Below, piece after piece: positions 6,292-14,259 of a DNA stretch of 26,362 nucleotides. Every line of letters starts with the position of its first letter. The first letter of the stretch is position 1. The notes beneath the pieces are model-generated. The model searched no databases and was not told the DNA's origin. It worked only from the letters and a program-made list of their open reading frames with translations. A program made the position numbers and the translations under genes. This DNA is from a virus. The stretch is from positions 1-26,362 of IMG/VR virus record IMGVR_UViG_3300025073_001074; one strand, 5' to 3'.

Positions 6292-6666
6292 TTAAAAATT
6301 TGAATGTCCCTGCCCTACAAATCTCATCATATCTATGTGACCTTTTATCTTCTTATCCGAATAAGTAACACAAAATCCATTGGAATCAATACAAATTTCA
6401 TGCCTTTCGCATATGGTAGCTTTATTCCACAAACATTCCAAAGAATTACAACAAAAGATATTGCCTGTATTACTACAAATAACTCTTTTGATTTTAAATT
6501 TCAAATCTTCGTGTGTTTTTTCATCAAAATTAGGCTGTATAAGACACTCGCCATAATATTCTCCCGTTGTACCAATGGGAACATAATTTTTATGATATTT
6601 AAAATGATAGATATCATCAAGCTCTTTATAATTTTTACACTTGTCAAAGTTACAATAAATTTTCAT
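6292..6666 (-). CDS. Cysteine-rich hypothetical protein (124 aa)
   Basis: The 124-aa protein has many cysteines (CNFDKC at the N-terminus, then GEC, VIC, FCCNSLEC, TICERHEIC and FC), plus several histidines. This suggests one or two structural zinc sites, because phage cytoplasmic proteins rarely form disulfides. There is no signal peptide. The ATG at 6666 has AAGGTG upstream, a fair SD. It sits between the ribonucleotide reductase and the terminase genes. I do not recognise a family. Confidence 0.6.
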   Translation of the reverse strand: MKIYCNFDKCKNYKELDDIYHFKYHKNYVPIGTTGEYYGECLIQPNFDEKTHEDLKFKIKRVICSNTGNIFCCNSLECLWNKATICERHEICIDSNGFCVTYSDKKIKGHIDMMRFVGQGHSNF

Positions 6667-6678
6667 TTAAACACCTTT

Positions 6679-9600
6679 TTATGCAATATTACATTTTCCC
6701 CATCCACATGACGGACAATGGAAACAACCTTCTGAGAATACCAACGAAATATGACATTCAGGACAAGAATTATCTCCCGTAGTCATAACCTGTTTAGTTT
6801 TACAACCATCTCTAAATATGGTGACGCCATCACATTTTAAATCATATGCATCTTTAATTATTTTTTCTACATCAGACACAGTTGAATTATTTGGCATATT
6901 AATTGTTTTTGATATAGAATTATCTACATGTGCCTGGAATTTACTTTGAATATGTATATGATTTTCTGGTAACACTTCTAACGCTGTTATGAATATCTTT
7001 TGCCATTTCTCCGGAATTTCATTTATTCCCGTCGCGCGGCCTTCATTTTTTATGATTTTGTCTAATAATTCGATTGAGAAAAATCCTTCTCTTTTAGCAA
7101 TACTCTCAAATATTGGATTAACTGTAATCAATTCCTTTGCAGATAAAGTAGTTGCTCTTTTGAAGACTAAACCATAGTTTGGCTCTATGCCAGGAGAACA
7201 ATTAGCCAAAATAGAAATTTCTCCCGTGGGCGCAATTACAGTCAATGAAGCATTCCTAATTGGATCAGTATAAATTGAAATATTAAAATTTGGGAAACTC
7301 CCTCTCTCTTTAGCTAATTGTTCAGAAGCTTTTTTAGCCTCAAGATAAACAAACTCCATTAATTTGTCTACAAGTTTAATAGCTTCCATAGAATTATACG
7401 GTATTTCAAGCATATAAAGTAAATCTGCAAATCCCATTACCCCAAGGCCTATTTTCCTATTAGCAACTGTCATTTCTTTAATTTTTGGCAAAGGATAATC
7501 TGAAGCGTCAATAACATCATCTAAAAAATGAACCGCATTGATAATTGTTTTTTGCATAGCTGGCCAAGAGATTTGATTGTCTACAACAAATTTTGTCAAG
7601 TTAATACTGCCTAGAACACATGGCTCATTTGGTAATAAGCTCGTTTCACCACAGTCCCAGATAATAATCCCGCTTTGTTTTTCAGCTGAATTTGAAGTAA
7701 CTATAGCGTAATTTAAAAACTCTTCTACCGTTAGATCATAAACATCTTCAATTTTAGAAAATTCAATTGAAACAACTTTATGATTGTCTTTAATCTTTCT
7801 ATTTTTCTTCGATTTTAAACTAGCTTTAGCGGCTTTTATTTTATTCTGATGATCTAATTCTAAATTCTCTTTACGAAATTTTATTAGTCCGTTGCTAACT
7901 TTTTTTCTTGTTTCTAAACTAAGAGGAATTCCAGTTTTATTTATTTTATTAAAATTAATTATAGCACAATGCTTACAACGATATTCGCCATTAATATTAT
8001 TAACTTTTATTATTTTTATTTTTTTACAATCAATACAAAATATTTTAACTCTTTCTATTTTATTACCTTTTAATTTTTCAGAAATTATTCTTAATAGTTC
8101 ATAATTCTCTTTAGTTTTTCCTTTACAATGAGACTCTAAACCATTTTGATACCGGTTTAATAAAGTTTGTCTTTGTTTTTCTACTTGTTCTTGGGATAAT
8201 TTAACTCCAAATCTAGGATTATTTTCTCCTTTTGTATTATAAAATGAATTTCTTTTTTTGTATTCTTCAAATTTGCCTCTTAATTTTAATTTAAATAAGG
8301 GATTTTTTTCTCCTGAAATATCATGAATTTTTCTATGCTCTTCTATTGTTAAAATTTGTAAATTATCTTTCAAATTATTTAACCCATTATAATCTACATG
8401 ATGAATTACTTCATTTTTATCACAATTTCTTCCAAAATAAAATTCGCTAAGAAGTCTATGTTCAACCTTTCCAGCATGCCCACAATTAGAAGATTTCCAA
8501 TATTTTACAGTATTCCATTTACTTTTAACTCGATCAAATCTCATTAATGAATCACCAATATTTAAATCTTTTAATAATACTTTCTGATTATTTTGCAAAA
8601 TAAATTTGTGATCTTCAGTTGTTTCAACAAAAGAACCATCATCAAGAGTTACTTTAAATACTTTTTGATTTTCTCTAGTCTTTCTAACATTATAAGCTTT
8701 TCTAATTACCAATTTTCCTTCATTATCAGTGCAATATACTGGAAATTCCATTCCAAGTAGTTCTTTTATTGGTTTTGGTGAATCTCCAGCTATCATAACT
8801 AAAGTATCCCCTGTTATACAAGCATTTTTATACATTGGCCCTAAAGTAGGAGTTGGATTATTTTTATTGTATGTGTCAAAGAATACTACACCAGGATCAC
8901 CACTTTCCCAGGCACTCTGTGCAATTAAATTTAATAAATATCTGGCTCGCACTGAATCCACTTTTTTCTTAGTCCTGGGATTAATAAGTGGAAAATCAGT
9001 ATCTTTTGAAACACAAGACATAAACTTATCTGTAATAGCGACAGAGAGATTAAAGTTAGAAAACTTGCCCTCTTCTTTCTTGCAATTTATAAATTCTATA
9101 ATATCTGGATGGTCACATTTTAAAAGAGCAAGAGCTGCACCTCTTCTCATTCCGCCCTGTTTTACAGAATCAATAACTGAATTAAATACGGGCAAAAACC
9201 CTACTACACCACTGGATACTTTCCCAGTAGTTTTAACAATATCATTACGTGGTCTTAAATCAGAAAAATTCAGGCCTATGCCACCACCAGATTTAGTGAT
9301 AATTGCGCAATCCCGAGCCGTTGAAAAAATAGATTCAATAGAATCTTCTGGTGATAAAACATAACATGCAGCCAAGAAATTCAAATTTTCTATCCCCGCA
9401 TTAGACAAACATGGAATATTCGGGAAAAATACTTGGTTAGATAGCATATTATAAAATATTTTTTGCCATTTAATAGAATTTCCGCCATATCTTTTTTCTA
9501 TAGAAGAAATATATTTCGCTGTTCTTCTAAACATTTGTGATGGTGTTTCTTTTTTTCCGTCGCTTAGTAGCTTAAGATACCTTCCCTCAAGAAGACTTAC

Positions 9601-9945
9601 TGCATTTGGAGTTAGTTTTAATTCGTCATCTATATTAATAGCTGCTTTATATTCGCGAATATCAGAATGTTGCGCACGGTATAAAATATATTCTTTAATT
9701 ACTCTATATGTTGAAAATTTTATAAGATTCTTTTCTACAGCATCCTGAATATCTTCAACCTGGACTTCTTCTCGTCCATTAATTTCGCTAGTTACAATTT
9801 CAGTTATTTTTTTAGCCACATCTTCATTTATTTCATTGACAACCGTCATTGCTTTTAATACAGCAAAATTTATTTTATTGCTATCAAATTTTACAATACG
9901 ACCATCTCTTTTAATTACCCGTTTTATTAAACCAATATTACTCAT
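6679..9945 (-). CDS. nrdJ: Class II ribonucleoside reductase (NrdJ-type) with HNH intein
   Basis: The 1088-aa precursor holds an N-terminal ATP-cone (about residues 4-97) that would sense dATP/ATP. The ten-stranded reductase barrel follows: AACYV (C194), KSGGGIGLNFSDLRP (218-232), GGMRRGAALALL and HPDI. The active site NA/CGE (N374, C765, E767) and EPCVLGSINL (C776) come next. The end is a zinc-ribbon tail with CPECH...CPSCGWGKC, typical of adenosylcobalamin-dependent class II enzymes. C194 and C776 would be the redox pair and C765 the radical cysteine. The enzyme makes deoxynucleotides without an NrdB partner, and none is seen here. A 389-aa intein (residues 376-764) must be removed, leaving about 699 aa. 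The start has AAAGGG upstream and overlaps the preceding gene by eight bases. Confidence 0.92.
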   Translation of the reverse strand: MSNIGLIKRVIKRDGRIVKFDSNKINFAVLKAMTVVNEINEDVAKKITEIVTSEINGREEVQVEDIQDAVEKNLIKFSTYRVIKEYILYRAQHSDIREYKAAINIDDELKLTPNAVSLLEGRYLKLLSDGKKETPSQMFRRTAKYISSIEKRYGGNSIKWQKIFYNMLSNQVFFPNIPCLSNAGIENLNFLAACYVLSPEDSIESIFSTARDCAIITKSGGGIGLNFSDLRPRNDIVKTTGKVSSGVVGFLPVFNSVIDSVKQGGMRRGAALALLKCDHPDIIEFINCKKEEGKFSNFNLSVAITDKFMSCVSKDTDFPLINPRTKKKVDSVRARYLLNLIAQSAWESGDPGVVFFDTYNKNNPTPTLGPMYKNACITGDTLVMIAGDSPKPIKELLGMEFPVYCTDNEGKLVIRKAYNVRKTRENQKVFKVTLDDGSFVETTEDHKFILQNNQKVLLKDLNIGDSLMRFDRVKSKWNTVKYWKSSNCGHAGKVEHRLLSEFYFGRNCDKNEVIHHVDYNGLNNLKDNLQILTIEEHRKIHDISGEKNPLFKLKLRGKFEEYKKRNSFYNTKGENNPRFGVKLSQEQVEKQRQTLLNRYQNGLESHCKGKTKENYELLRIISEKLKGNKIERVKIFCIDCKKIKIIKVNNINGEYRCKHCAIINFNKINKTGIPLSLETRKKVSNGLIKFRKENLELDHQNKIKAAKASLKSKKNRKIKDNHKVVSIEFSKIEDVYDLTVEEFLNYAIVTSNSAEKQSGIIIWDCGETSLLPNEPCVLGSINLTKFVVDNQISWPAMQKTIINAVHFLDDVIDASDYPLPKIKEMTVANRKIGLGVMGFADLLYMLEIPYNSMEAIKLVDKLMEFVYLEAKKASEQLAKERGSFPNFNISIYTDPIRNASLTVIAPTGEISILANCSPGIEPNYGLVFKRATTLSAKELITVNPIFESIAKREGFFSIELLDKIIKNEGRATGINEIPEKWQKIFITALEVLPENHIHIQSKFQAHVDNSISKTINMPNNSTVSDVEKIIKDAYDLKCDGVTIFRDGCKTKQVMTTGDNSCPECHISLVFSEGCFHCPSCGWGKCNIA
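7654..8820 (-). other. HNH homing-endonuclease intein in ribonucleotide reductase
   Basis: Residues 376-764 of the precursor run from Cys1 (CITGDTLVMI, block A) through TTEDHKFIL (block B, T-x-x-H) to a C-terminal splicing half with VYDLTVEEFLNYAI (block F) and GIIIWD/C. Between them lies an HNH nuclease: VIHHVDYNGLNNLKDNLQIL...EEHRKIH (about 513-541). A NUMOD3-like NNPRFGVKLSQEQ segment and a CIDC...CKHC zinc ribbon (about 637-660) follow. The site is directly before the radical cysteine of the reductase. The last two intein residues are Trp-Asp instead of His-Asn, an atypical end. Splicing with C-terminal Asp is known for a few inteins. Confidence 0.9.
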
Positions 9946-10168
9946 GTTTGTTCCCTTTAGCTACATCGCTTTCATTTGGCATAAATAACTTTTCCCATAA
10001 TTCAATCCCTTTTTCCAAATCTGCGTCTTCATAATAGAATAAATCATTTCTTTTAAAATTCATTTGCGCAATATTAGATAATAGCTGACACAAACGCATA
10101 TCAGGAACTTTTTCCCACTCTTGTTTTATTTTTTCTAATATTATTGGTATTCTTTTTGGATTTCTCAA
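9938..10168 (-). CDS. Small conserved phage-type protein (76 aa), unknown function
   Basis: The protein begins RNPKRIPIILEKIKQEWEKV and continues PDMRLCQLLSN...LFYYEDADLEKGIELW. This 'NP.RI...l..i...W...PDlRLgQll.N......FY.ED..L' pattern is seen in many small phage and bacterial proteins of unknown function, and distantly in E. coli YihD. The start is TTG at 10168, supported by an exceptionally strong SD (AAGGGGGG), so the 68-base overlap with the RuvC-like gene seems real. Its end overlaps the ribonucleotide reductase start by eight bases. No enzymatic motif is present. Confidence 0.7.
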   Translation of the reverse strand: MRNPKRIPIILEKIKQEWEKVPDMRLCQLLSNIAQMNFKRNDLFYYEDADLEKGIELWEKLFMPNESDVAKGNKHE

Positions 10169-10646
10169 TATCCCCCCTTTTATTTCCCGCTAATGCAATA
10201 CACAAAGAATCATATATATGTTGACTCTTTCCTTTTAATTCTGGAAACTTCTTAATCACCCATTTTGCTATATCTTCTTTTTTAGAGTTACCATTACCGA
10301 GCACTTTCATTTTCCACGTTTTAGCTGGAATAACTTGGAATGGAATTCCATGATAAATACAAGTCGCTAAGATCATGCCTTTTACTTGCGCAAGTCCTAA
10401 AGTAGCTCTAGGATTAACAGAGTAAATATTTCCTTCAACTATGAACTTCGCATCAGTAATTAAATCCTCAGCATCTATTATATGATATAATTTGTTAGTA
10501 AGTTCTATAAATCTTTCTTCTGAAGTTGCAGCTTTAGAATCTATCTCAAAGTAATTTTTTATTTTATTATGCAAATTTATTACGACAAAAGATATTTGTG
10601 TGCTGTCGTAATCACAGCCTATAATTTGCTTTATTATGGTATCCAT
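10101..10646 (-). CDS. RuvC-like Holliday-junction resolvase
   Basis: The 181-aa protein has the RuvC/RNase H-fold pattern: IIGCDYDST (D12), FIVEGNIYSVNPRATLGLAQVKGMI (E71), then the helical VIPAKTWKMKVLGNGNSKKEDI region and HIYDSLCIALAG (H143, D146). These acidic residues and spacings suit cutting of branched DNA, probably during recombination or before packaging. RecA-like and SSB genes in the same transcription unit fit this. After residue 155 a Lys/Asn-rich tail is encoded by DNA that also encodes the start of the 76-aa protein, so the tail may be under little constraint. There is no clear SD at ATG 10646, and the gene overlaps the preceding stop by 13 bases. Confidence 0.82.
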   Translation of the reverse strand: MDTIIKQIIGCDYDSTQISFVVINLHNKIKNYFEIDSKAATSEERFIELTNKLYHIIDAEDLITDAKFIVEGNIYSVNPRATLGLAQVKGMILATCIYHGIPFQVIPAKTWKMKVLGNGNSKKEDIAKWVIKKFPELKGKSQHIYDSLCIALAGNKRGDIEKSKKNTNNIRKNKTRVGKSS

Positions 10647-10819
10647 AAACCACTATTAGTATTTTTATCTTTTTCTGTTCTAATTCTATAATTATTTAAA
10701 ACCCAAATAAAAAATTCTAAACTTTTAGTGTGTTCTGGGCAAAGATTATTAATACTTTGATGTGCTATTTGATTTTTCAAACATTTAGGATAAATACACT
10801 TAATCCTTTTTTGTGGCAT
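10634..10819 (-). CDS. Small zinc-binding-type protein (61 aa)
   Basis: The 61-aa product has CIYPKC (C8, C13) and LCPEH (C27, H30), followed by a helix rich in Phe, Leu and Trp (SLEFFIWVLNNY). The C-x4-C...C-x2-H set resembles the small proteins at 1399-1799, so it may be another family member or an independent zinc mini-protein. It overlaps the stop of the gene before it and the start of the RuvC-like gene. Unknown function. Confidence 0.5.
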   Translation of the reverse strand: MPQKRIKCIYPKCLKNQIAHQSINNLCPEHTKSLEFFIWVLNNYRIRTEKDKNTNSGLWIP

Positions 10820-11004
10820 TACTTCTCCGAAACTTTCATAGCTATTTTCTCTGGAAATAGTCTAAATAAAATATCTTTAATTTCTTTAGTAGTAAGTTCT
10901 ATCTCAAAAGATGTGAACTTAATCTTAATTTTAGAATTCATTGAAGAAAGATCAAAAATAATATCCCTAGTGGGACATATTGTGTTATTGTGCAAATCGC
11001 TCAT
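10819..11004 (-). CDS. Hypothetical protein (61 aa; 78 aa if started at 11055)
   Basis: The reading frame is open from ATG 11055, but the ATG at 11004 has AGGGG nine to ten bases upstream and is the better start. From there the protein begins MSDLHNNTICPTRDIIFDLS and continues with a Lys/Ile-rich beta-strand-like segment and a helical end. No motif is recognised. If 11055 is used, it begins immediately after the stop of the 136-aa gene. The end shares one base with the start of the 61-aa zinc protein gene. Confidence 0.5.
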   Translation of the reverse strand: MSDLHNNTICPTRDIIFDLSSMNSKIKIKFTSFEIELTTKEIKDILFRLFPEKIAMKVSEK

Positions 11005-11055
11005 AGTATTTGCCCCTGTAGTAACATAGTCATACAGTGGAGATATAATGCCCAT

Positions 11056-11466
11056 TTACTTTAAACTTTCAGACAATTTATTTTTTATATCTGTTATAGA
11101 TTCTTTGCTGTTTGGAGAATTTATAAACACAATTGGCTCTTTATTTTTCACAATAATCTCAAGTGAATTATCTTTAATATATTGAGTCTCACTTTTTGCT
11201 AGATTATCAATATTTTTGTCATTCACAGACAATCTCACTTCTTCTGGTAATGCTAATGTTGAATGAACTAATAATAAAGATTTCGACAATAGCAATGATA
11301 AATTTTCATTTATCATCTTATATGTCAATGTTCTAATGTGACTATTTGAATCAATAGATTCAGCAGCTCTAATAAATGGTTCTATACTATCTACTATTTG
11401 CACCAATCTCTCGACAAACTTTCTCTTTGTTTGCTTAAAATCTTCAACTTTATTTTCTTCACTCAT
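11056..11466 (-). CDS. Hypothetical helical protein (136 aa)
   Basis: The protein is mostly predicted helical by composition: a charged N-terminus, a long amphipathic region with IVDSIEPFIRAAESID and NLSLLLSKSLLLVHSTLALP, then a less ordered acidic/Asn-rich tail. The Leu-rich part is not long or continuous enough to be called a transmembrane helix. A good SD (GGAG) lies upstream of ATG 11466, inside the end of the Cas4-like nuclease gene, so the two are translationally linked. No family recognised. Confidence 0.55.
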   Translation of the reverse strand: MSEENKVEDFKQTKRKFVERLVQIVDSIEPFIRAAESIDSNSHIRTLTYKMINENLSLLLSKSLLLVHSTLALPEEVRLSVNDKNIDNLAKSETQYIKDNSLEIIVKNKEPIVFINSPNSKESITDIKNKLSESLK

Positions 11467-12181
11467 TTATCTTCTCCATTGAACTACAAATTTTTGTATA
11501 CGAGCAATAAACATTTGGTTTTAAAATACTACAAAAAATACACCTAGAAGGAAGCTTGCCTATTTTTAAATATTCTAAGACAGAAAATAACTTAGCATAA
11601 AGTTGCTTTATTAATTCTTTGTCTAAAGTACAATGCAAAGCTACAAACTCTTGATCGTCTTTATTTTCGTATACTAACAAACCATTATTAATACCAGTAA
11701 TATCCATATACACTTGTAATTGTGATATATGCTCTGGCTTTCCCACCTTTGTTTTATATATTTGTTTAAAACCGTATGAATGTATAGATTTAAGTTCACA
11801 AACAAATAATGTATTAGAAATATTTAATATCGCATCTAGTCTTCCTGAAATAGGCGGCTCATCTTTTTTTACAACTATTTCTTTGCCAGACAAAATATTA
11901 GCATTTTCAAAATAAACCCCATAACGCTCATGCATATCATTGCCATTGTCAAACTTTCTTAAAGTCTGCGCAGGTATAGGCGCCTGTTCTAACCCAATCA
12001 TAGAAAAATATAATTGTCTCTCAGTGTCTGATATCCCAGAAGCAGAAAACTCTGTTCTAACTTTAGGAGTATTAATTTTTTGACACTTAAATATAGAATC
12101 ATCAATAAGTTTTTTAAAGTTATCAGTTTCAAAATTTAAGCTCTCATTTTTGATTGTTTTAAGAAGATTTTTTATACTCAA
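11459..12181 (-). CDS. Cas4/RecB-type PD-(D/E)XK exonuclease
   Basis: The 240-aa protein has the RecB-family nuclease pattern: an N-terminal His (H84), GRLDAIL (D116), VCELKSI (E129, K131) and QLQVYMD (Q154-x3-Y158). At the C-terminus are four cysteines (C214, C217, C226, C232), which with or without C33 could hold an iron-sulfur or zinc cluster as in Cas4/AddB. Such enzymes resect DNA ends. With the RecA-like, SSB and RuvC-like genes it could supply recombination ends in replication or repair. The start is TTG at 12181 without a clear SD. A CRISPR link is unlikely, since no CRISPR or cas1/cas2 is nearby. Confidence 0.8.
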   Translation of the reverse strand: MSIKNLLKTIKNESLNFETDNFKKLIDDSIFKCQKINTPKVRTEFSASGISDTERQLYFSMIGLEQAPIPAQTLRKFDNGNDMHERYGVYFENANILSGKEIVVKKDEPPISGRLDAILNISNTLFVCELKSIHSYGFKQIYKTKVGKPEHISQLQVYMDITGINNGLLVYENKDDQEFVALHCTLDKELIKQLYAKLFSVLEYLKIGKLPSRCIFCSILKPNVYCSYTKICSSMEKINE

Positions 12182-12185
12182 AGGT

Positions 12186-12389
12186 TTACTTCAACACTTT
12201 TTCTACTATTTCTATTATATTCCCACAAATCCCCTTAAGTTCTTCCCATTTAGGTTTTACACCGTGAGTTCTAGCAGAATCCTTAACACTACCTAGCATT
12301 TTATCCCATTTTTCAGCCTCAATTCCCAAATATTCCAAAAATGACTTATCATCCCATTCAAAACGTACTTTAGTTAATTTTTTACTCAT
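12186..12389 (-). CDS. Hypothetical protein (67 aa)
   Basis: A small basic-acidic helical protein with the pattern TKVRFEWDDKSFLEYLGIEA followed by WDKMLGSVKDSAR and a C-terminal helix IIEIVEKVL. A clear SD (AGGTG) precedes ATG 12389. It lies between a coiled-coil-like protein and the Cas4-like nuclease. No known motif. Confidence 0.55.
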   Translation of the reverse strand: MSKKLTKVRFEWDDKSFLEYLGIEAEKWDKMLGSVKDSARTHGVKPKWEELKGICGNIIEIVEKVLK

Positions 12390-12392
12390 AAA

Positions 12393-12872
12393 TCACCTGC
12401 TTGTTTTTAATTCTAAATCACGCCTAGTAAGTTCTCTAGATATACAATCTGCTTGTATTTGGTACATATCTAACAAACGCAACAAAGCTTTTATTTTAGA
12501 TTCTTTTTCTATTAGTTGTACTTGTACTTTTTTAAAAGCAACATTATTTACTATAGTATTAGAAATGAGAAAGTCCTTAGTACTTTTCTTCTCCTGTTTT
12601 TTCTCTAATTCGAAAGCTGTGTTATTAACGCCCAAGTCAAATGATTTCTTCAGTATATTATATTCCAATTCTTCATGAGATAACAATCGCAAACAATAAG
12701 ACCTCCAAGCAGCTAATTTAAACATCCATCGACCAATTTCAATTAAAGAAGATTTTGTAACCTCTTCAGGAAAAGCATATTTCTCACCAAATGAAGAAGG
12801 CTCCTTTGGCAAAGATAACGACTCTAAAGATTTTGTGACTTCTAATATACTAGTTGAATAATTATTTTCCAT
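12393..12872 (-). CDS. Hypothetical helical protein (159 aa), conserved phage-type
   Basis: The N-terminal 40 residues are Ser/Glu-rich. Then follows IGRWMFKLAAWRSYCLRLLSHEELEYNI, an amphipathic helix pair of a kind I associate with phage recombination-neighbourhood proteins. The second half is strongly charged and helical (AFELEKKQEKK, LIEKESKIKALLRLLDMY), suggesting a coiled coil. The gene sits directly after the AAA+ ATPase and before the Cas4-like nuclease. It may be an accessory recombination or replication protein, but this is inference from position. Confidence 0.5.
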   Translation of the reverse strand: MENNYSTSILEVTKSLESLSLPKEPSSFGEKYAFPEEVTKSSLIEIGRWMFKLAAWRSYCLRLLSHEELEYNILKKSFDLGVNNTAFELEKKQEKKSTKDFLISNTIVNNVAFKKVQVQLIEKESKIKALLRLLDMYQIQADCISRELTRRDLELKTSR

Positions 12873-12878
12873 AGCTTT

Positions 12879-14039
12879 TTACTTTTTTAAGCCAAATTTT
12901 ATGTGAGAACTCTGTATTGGCTTTTTTAATCTTCTCATTTCATACACTTCAGCCAAAGAATATTCTCTATGCAATATATCAAAGGGTATCATGTCTTTAA
13001 CTTTATCATAAGATAAGTTATTGACTTCTATATGTGCTAAACATCTTCCAGGACGAATTATTGCGGGATCAATTTTGCTAATGTCATAATTAAACGAGAT
13101 TATGATAATTGAATCAGCTAACAGTGATAAAAACCCCTCAGTTAAATTTAGTAAATTTGATCTAGCATCCATATACTGAGAAGACGCTTCAATAGACACT
13201 AAGTCCCCAACATCTTCAAATACAAAGCATGACCTTCTAAATTGAGTAATTACATTAGTTAATAGATCAGCTTCAATAAAAAATTGTGTGGGTGGAAGAC
13301 ATGCAATAGCTCTTCTGCCCTTATTTTTCATTTCTGTAAGAATTGAGCGTATTAAATAGCTCTTTCCAGTTCCCACTGGTCCGTTTATTAATACTAAACC
13401 ATGAGACGCACTGCTCATATCTACTAAGAGAGTGTTAATTTTTTCAATAACTTTAGAATCATAGTTTACTTTTATATCATCTAATAATATTGGATCAAAA
13501 GATCTTGTTTTATAAGTAACTCCGTGCTTACTTGGTGAAGCAAACACTATAGGAATACCTTTACCCGCATGCAAATTATCTGTAATATCAAAATTAAACT
13601 TTCTTAATATTTTTAAAAGATTCTCTACATCTACATAGTGGACAAAATCTATAACACAATCTAGACAATAAATATTATTTTTAGCGTCTAGAAAACTCAT
13701 TTCAGTATAATCGTCATCGTCATCTTCATCATCATGAGTTCTTTGTATTGAAATCTTAAGTACATGCGACTCCCCTTCAAAAAACATACATTTCGTATGT
13801 AAAGTGCCAAAATGATTTAATGAAATCTTCTCTAAGTCAGCAAATAATGAAATAAAATCAGTGTCTTTAATATTTTTTGGGACAGCTAAGAACATCTCCG
13901 TATTAACCTTGTTCGGATATCTACGAACCAAATTTTCTCTAAGAATAGAATACTGCATGCCATAGATGCCATAGACATCTTCAGAATAAAGTCTATTGGA
14001 ATACACATCTAGATTTTGACTGACAACATTACGCTTCAA
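12879..14039 (-). CDS. AAA+ ATPase (BCS1/Vps4/FtsH-like core)
   Basis: The 386-aa protein has a roughly 210-aa N-terminal region with an Asp-rich stretch (residues 102-110) and a CLDC pair. A C-terminal AAA+ module follows, with Walker A INGPVGTGKS (218-227), Walker B CFVFEDVGD (271-279), sensor 1 IIISFNYDISKIDPAIIRPGR (312-332) and the second arginine region. AAA+ enzymes remodel proteins or nucleoprotein complexes using ATP. The 'DpAiiRPGR' signature places it with the classical AAA clade (Vps4, FtsH, BCS1). The specific substrate is unknown, and a role in phage protein turnover or complex disassembly is inferred. The start is TTG 14039, supported by a strong AGGAG. A two-base gap separates it from no other large gene upstream except the nuclease fragment. 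Confidence 0.82.
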   Translation of the reverse strand: MKRNVVSQNLDVYSNRLYSEDVYGIYGMQYSILRENLVRRYPNKVNTEMFLAVPKNIKDTDFISLFADLEKISLNHFGTLHTKCMFFEGESHVLKISIQRTHDDEDDDDDYTEMSFLDAKNNIYCLDCVIDFVHYVDVENLLKILRKFNFDITDNLHAGKGIPIVFASPSKHGVTYKTRSFDPILLDDIKVNYDSKVIEKINTLLVDMSSASHGLVLINGPVGTGKSYLIRSILTEMKNKGRRAIACLPPTQFFIEADLLTNVITQFRRSCFVFEDVGDLVSIEASSQYMDARSNLLNLTEGFLSLLADSIIIISFNYDISKIDPAIIRPGRCLAHIEVNNLSYDKVKDMIPFDILHREYSLAEVYEMRRLKKPIQSSHIKFGLKK

Positions 14040-14049
14040 GTATAAACTC

Positions 14050-14259
14050 CTATTTAAACTCTAGTTCATTTTTTAAAATATTTTGAACAGTCTCTTTATT
14101 TGCTTTCTCTATATCAGCTGCTTTAATATGCACAACTTTTGATATCCCATATTCATTTAACAAGAATTTATCTCTTTTCTCATTCGCTTTTTTATAATGT
14201 TGTTTACCCTCACATTCTACAACAATTTGCAGCTCTGAAAGAATATTATTTACAAACAC
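14050..14259 (-). pseudogene. C-terminal fragment of a Vsr/DUF559-like nuclease
   Basis: The frame encodes ILSELQIVVECEGKQHYK, then a conserved RDKFLLNEYGISKVVHIKA and a helical end. This aligns with the second half of a small PD-(D/E)XK nuclease of the Vsr/DUF559 type (E of VECEG, H of QHY, D of the RD pair). It begins with a GTG at 14259 overlapping the preceding gene's stop by 14 bases. The matching N-terminal part appears at 15433-15570, on the other side of the 384-aa endonuclease gene. An insertion splitting one nuclease gene explains this well. Confidence 0.6.

Noticed and set aside
11459-12181. CRISPR-associated Cas4
   Set aside because: The nuclease motif fits Cas4/RecB, but no CRISPR repeats or cas1/cas2 are present; a phage recombination nuclease is more likely.
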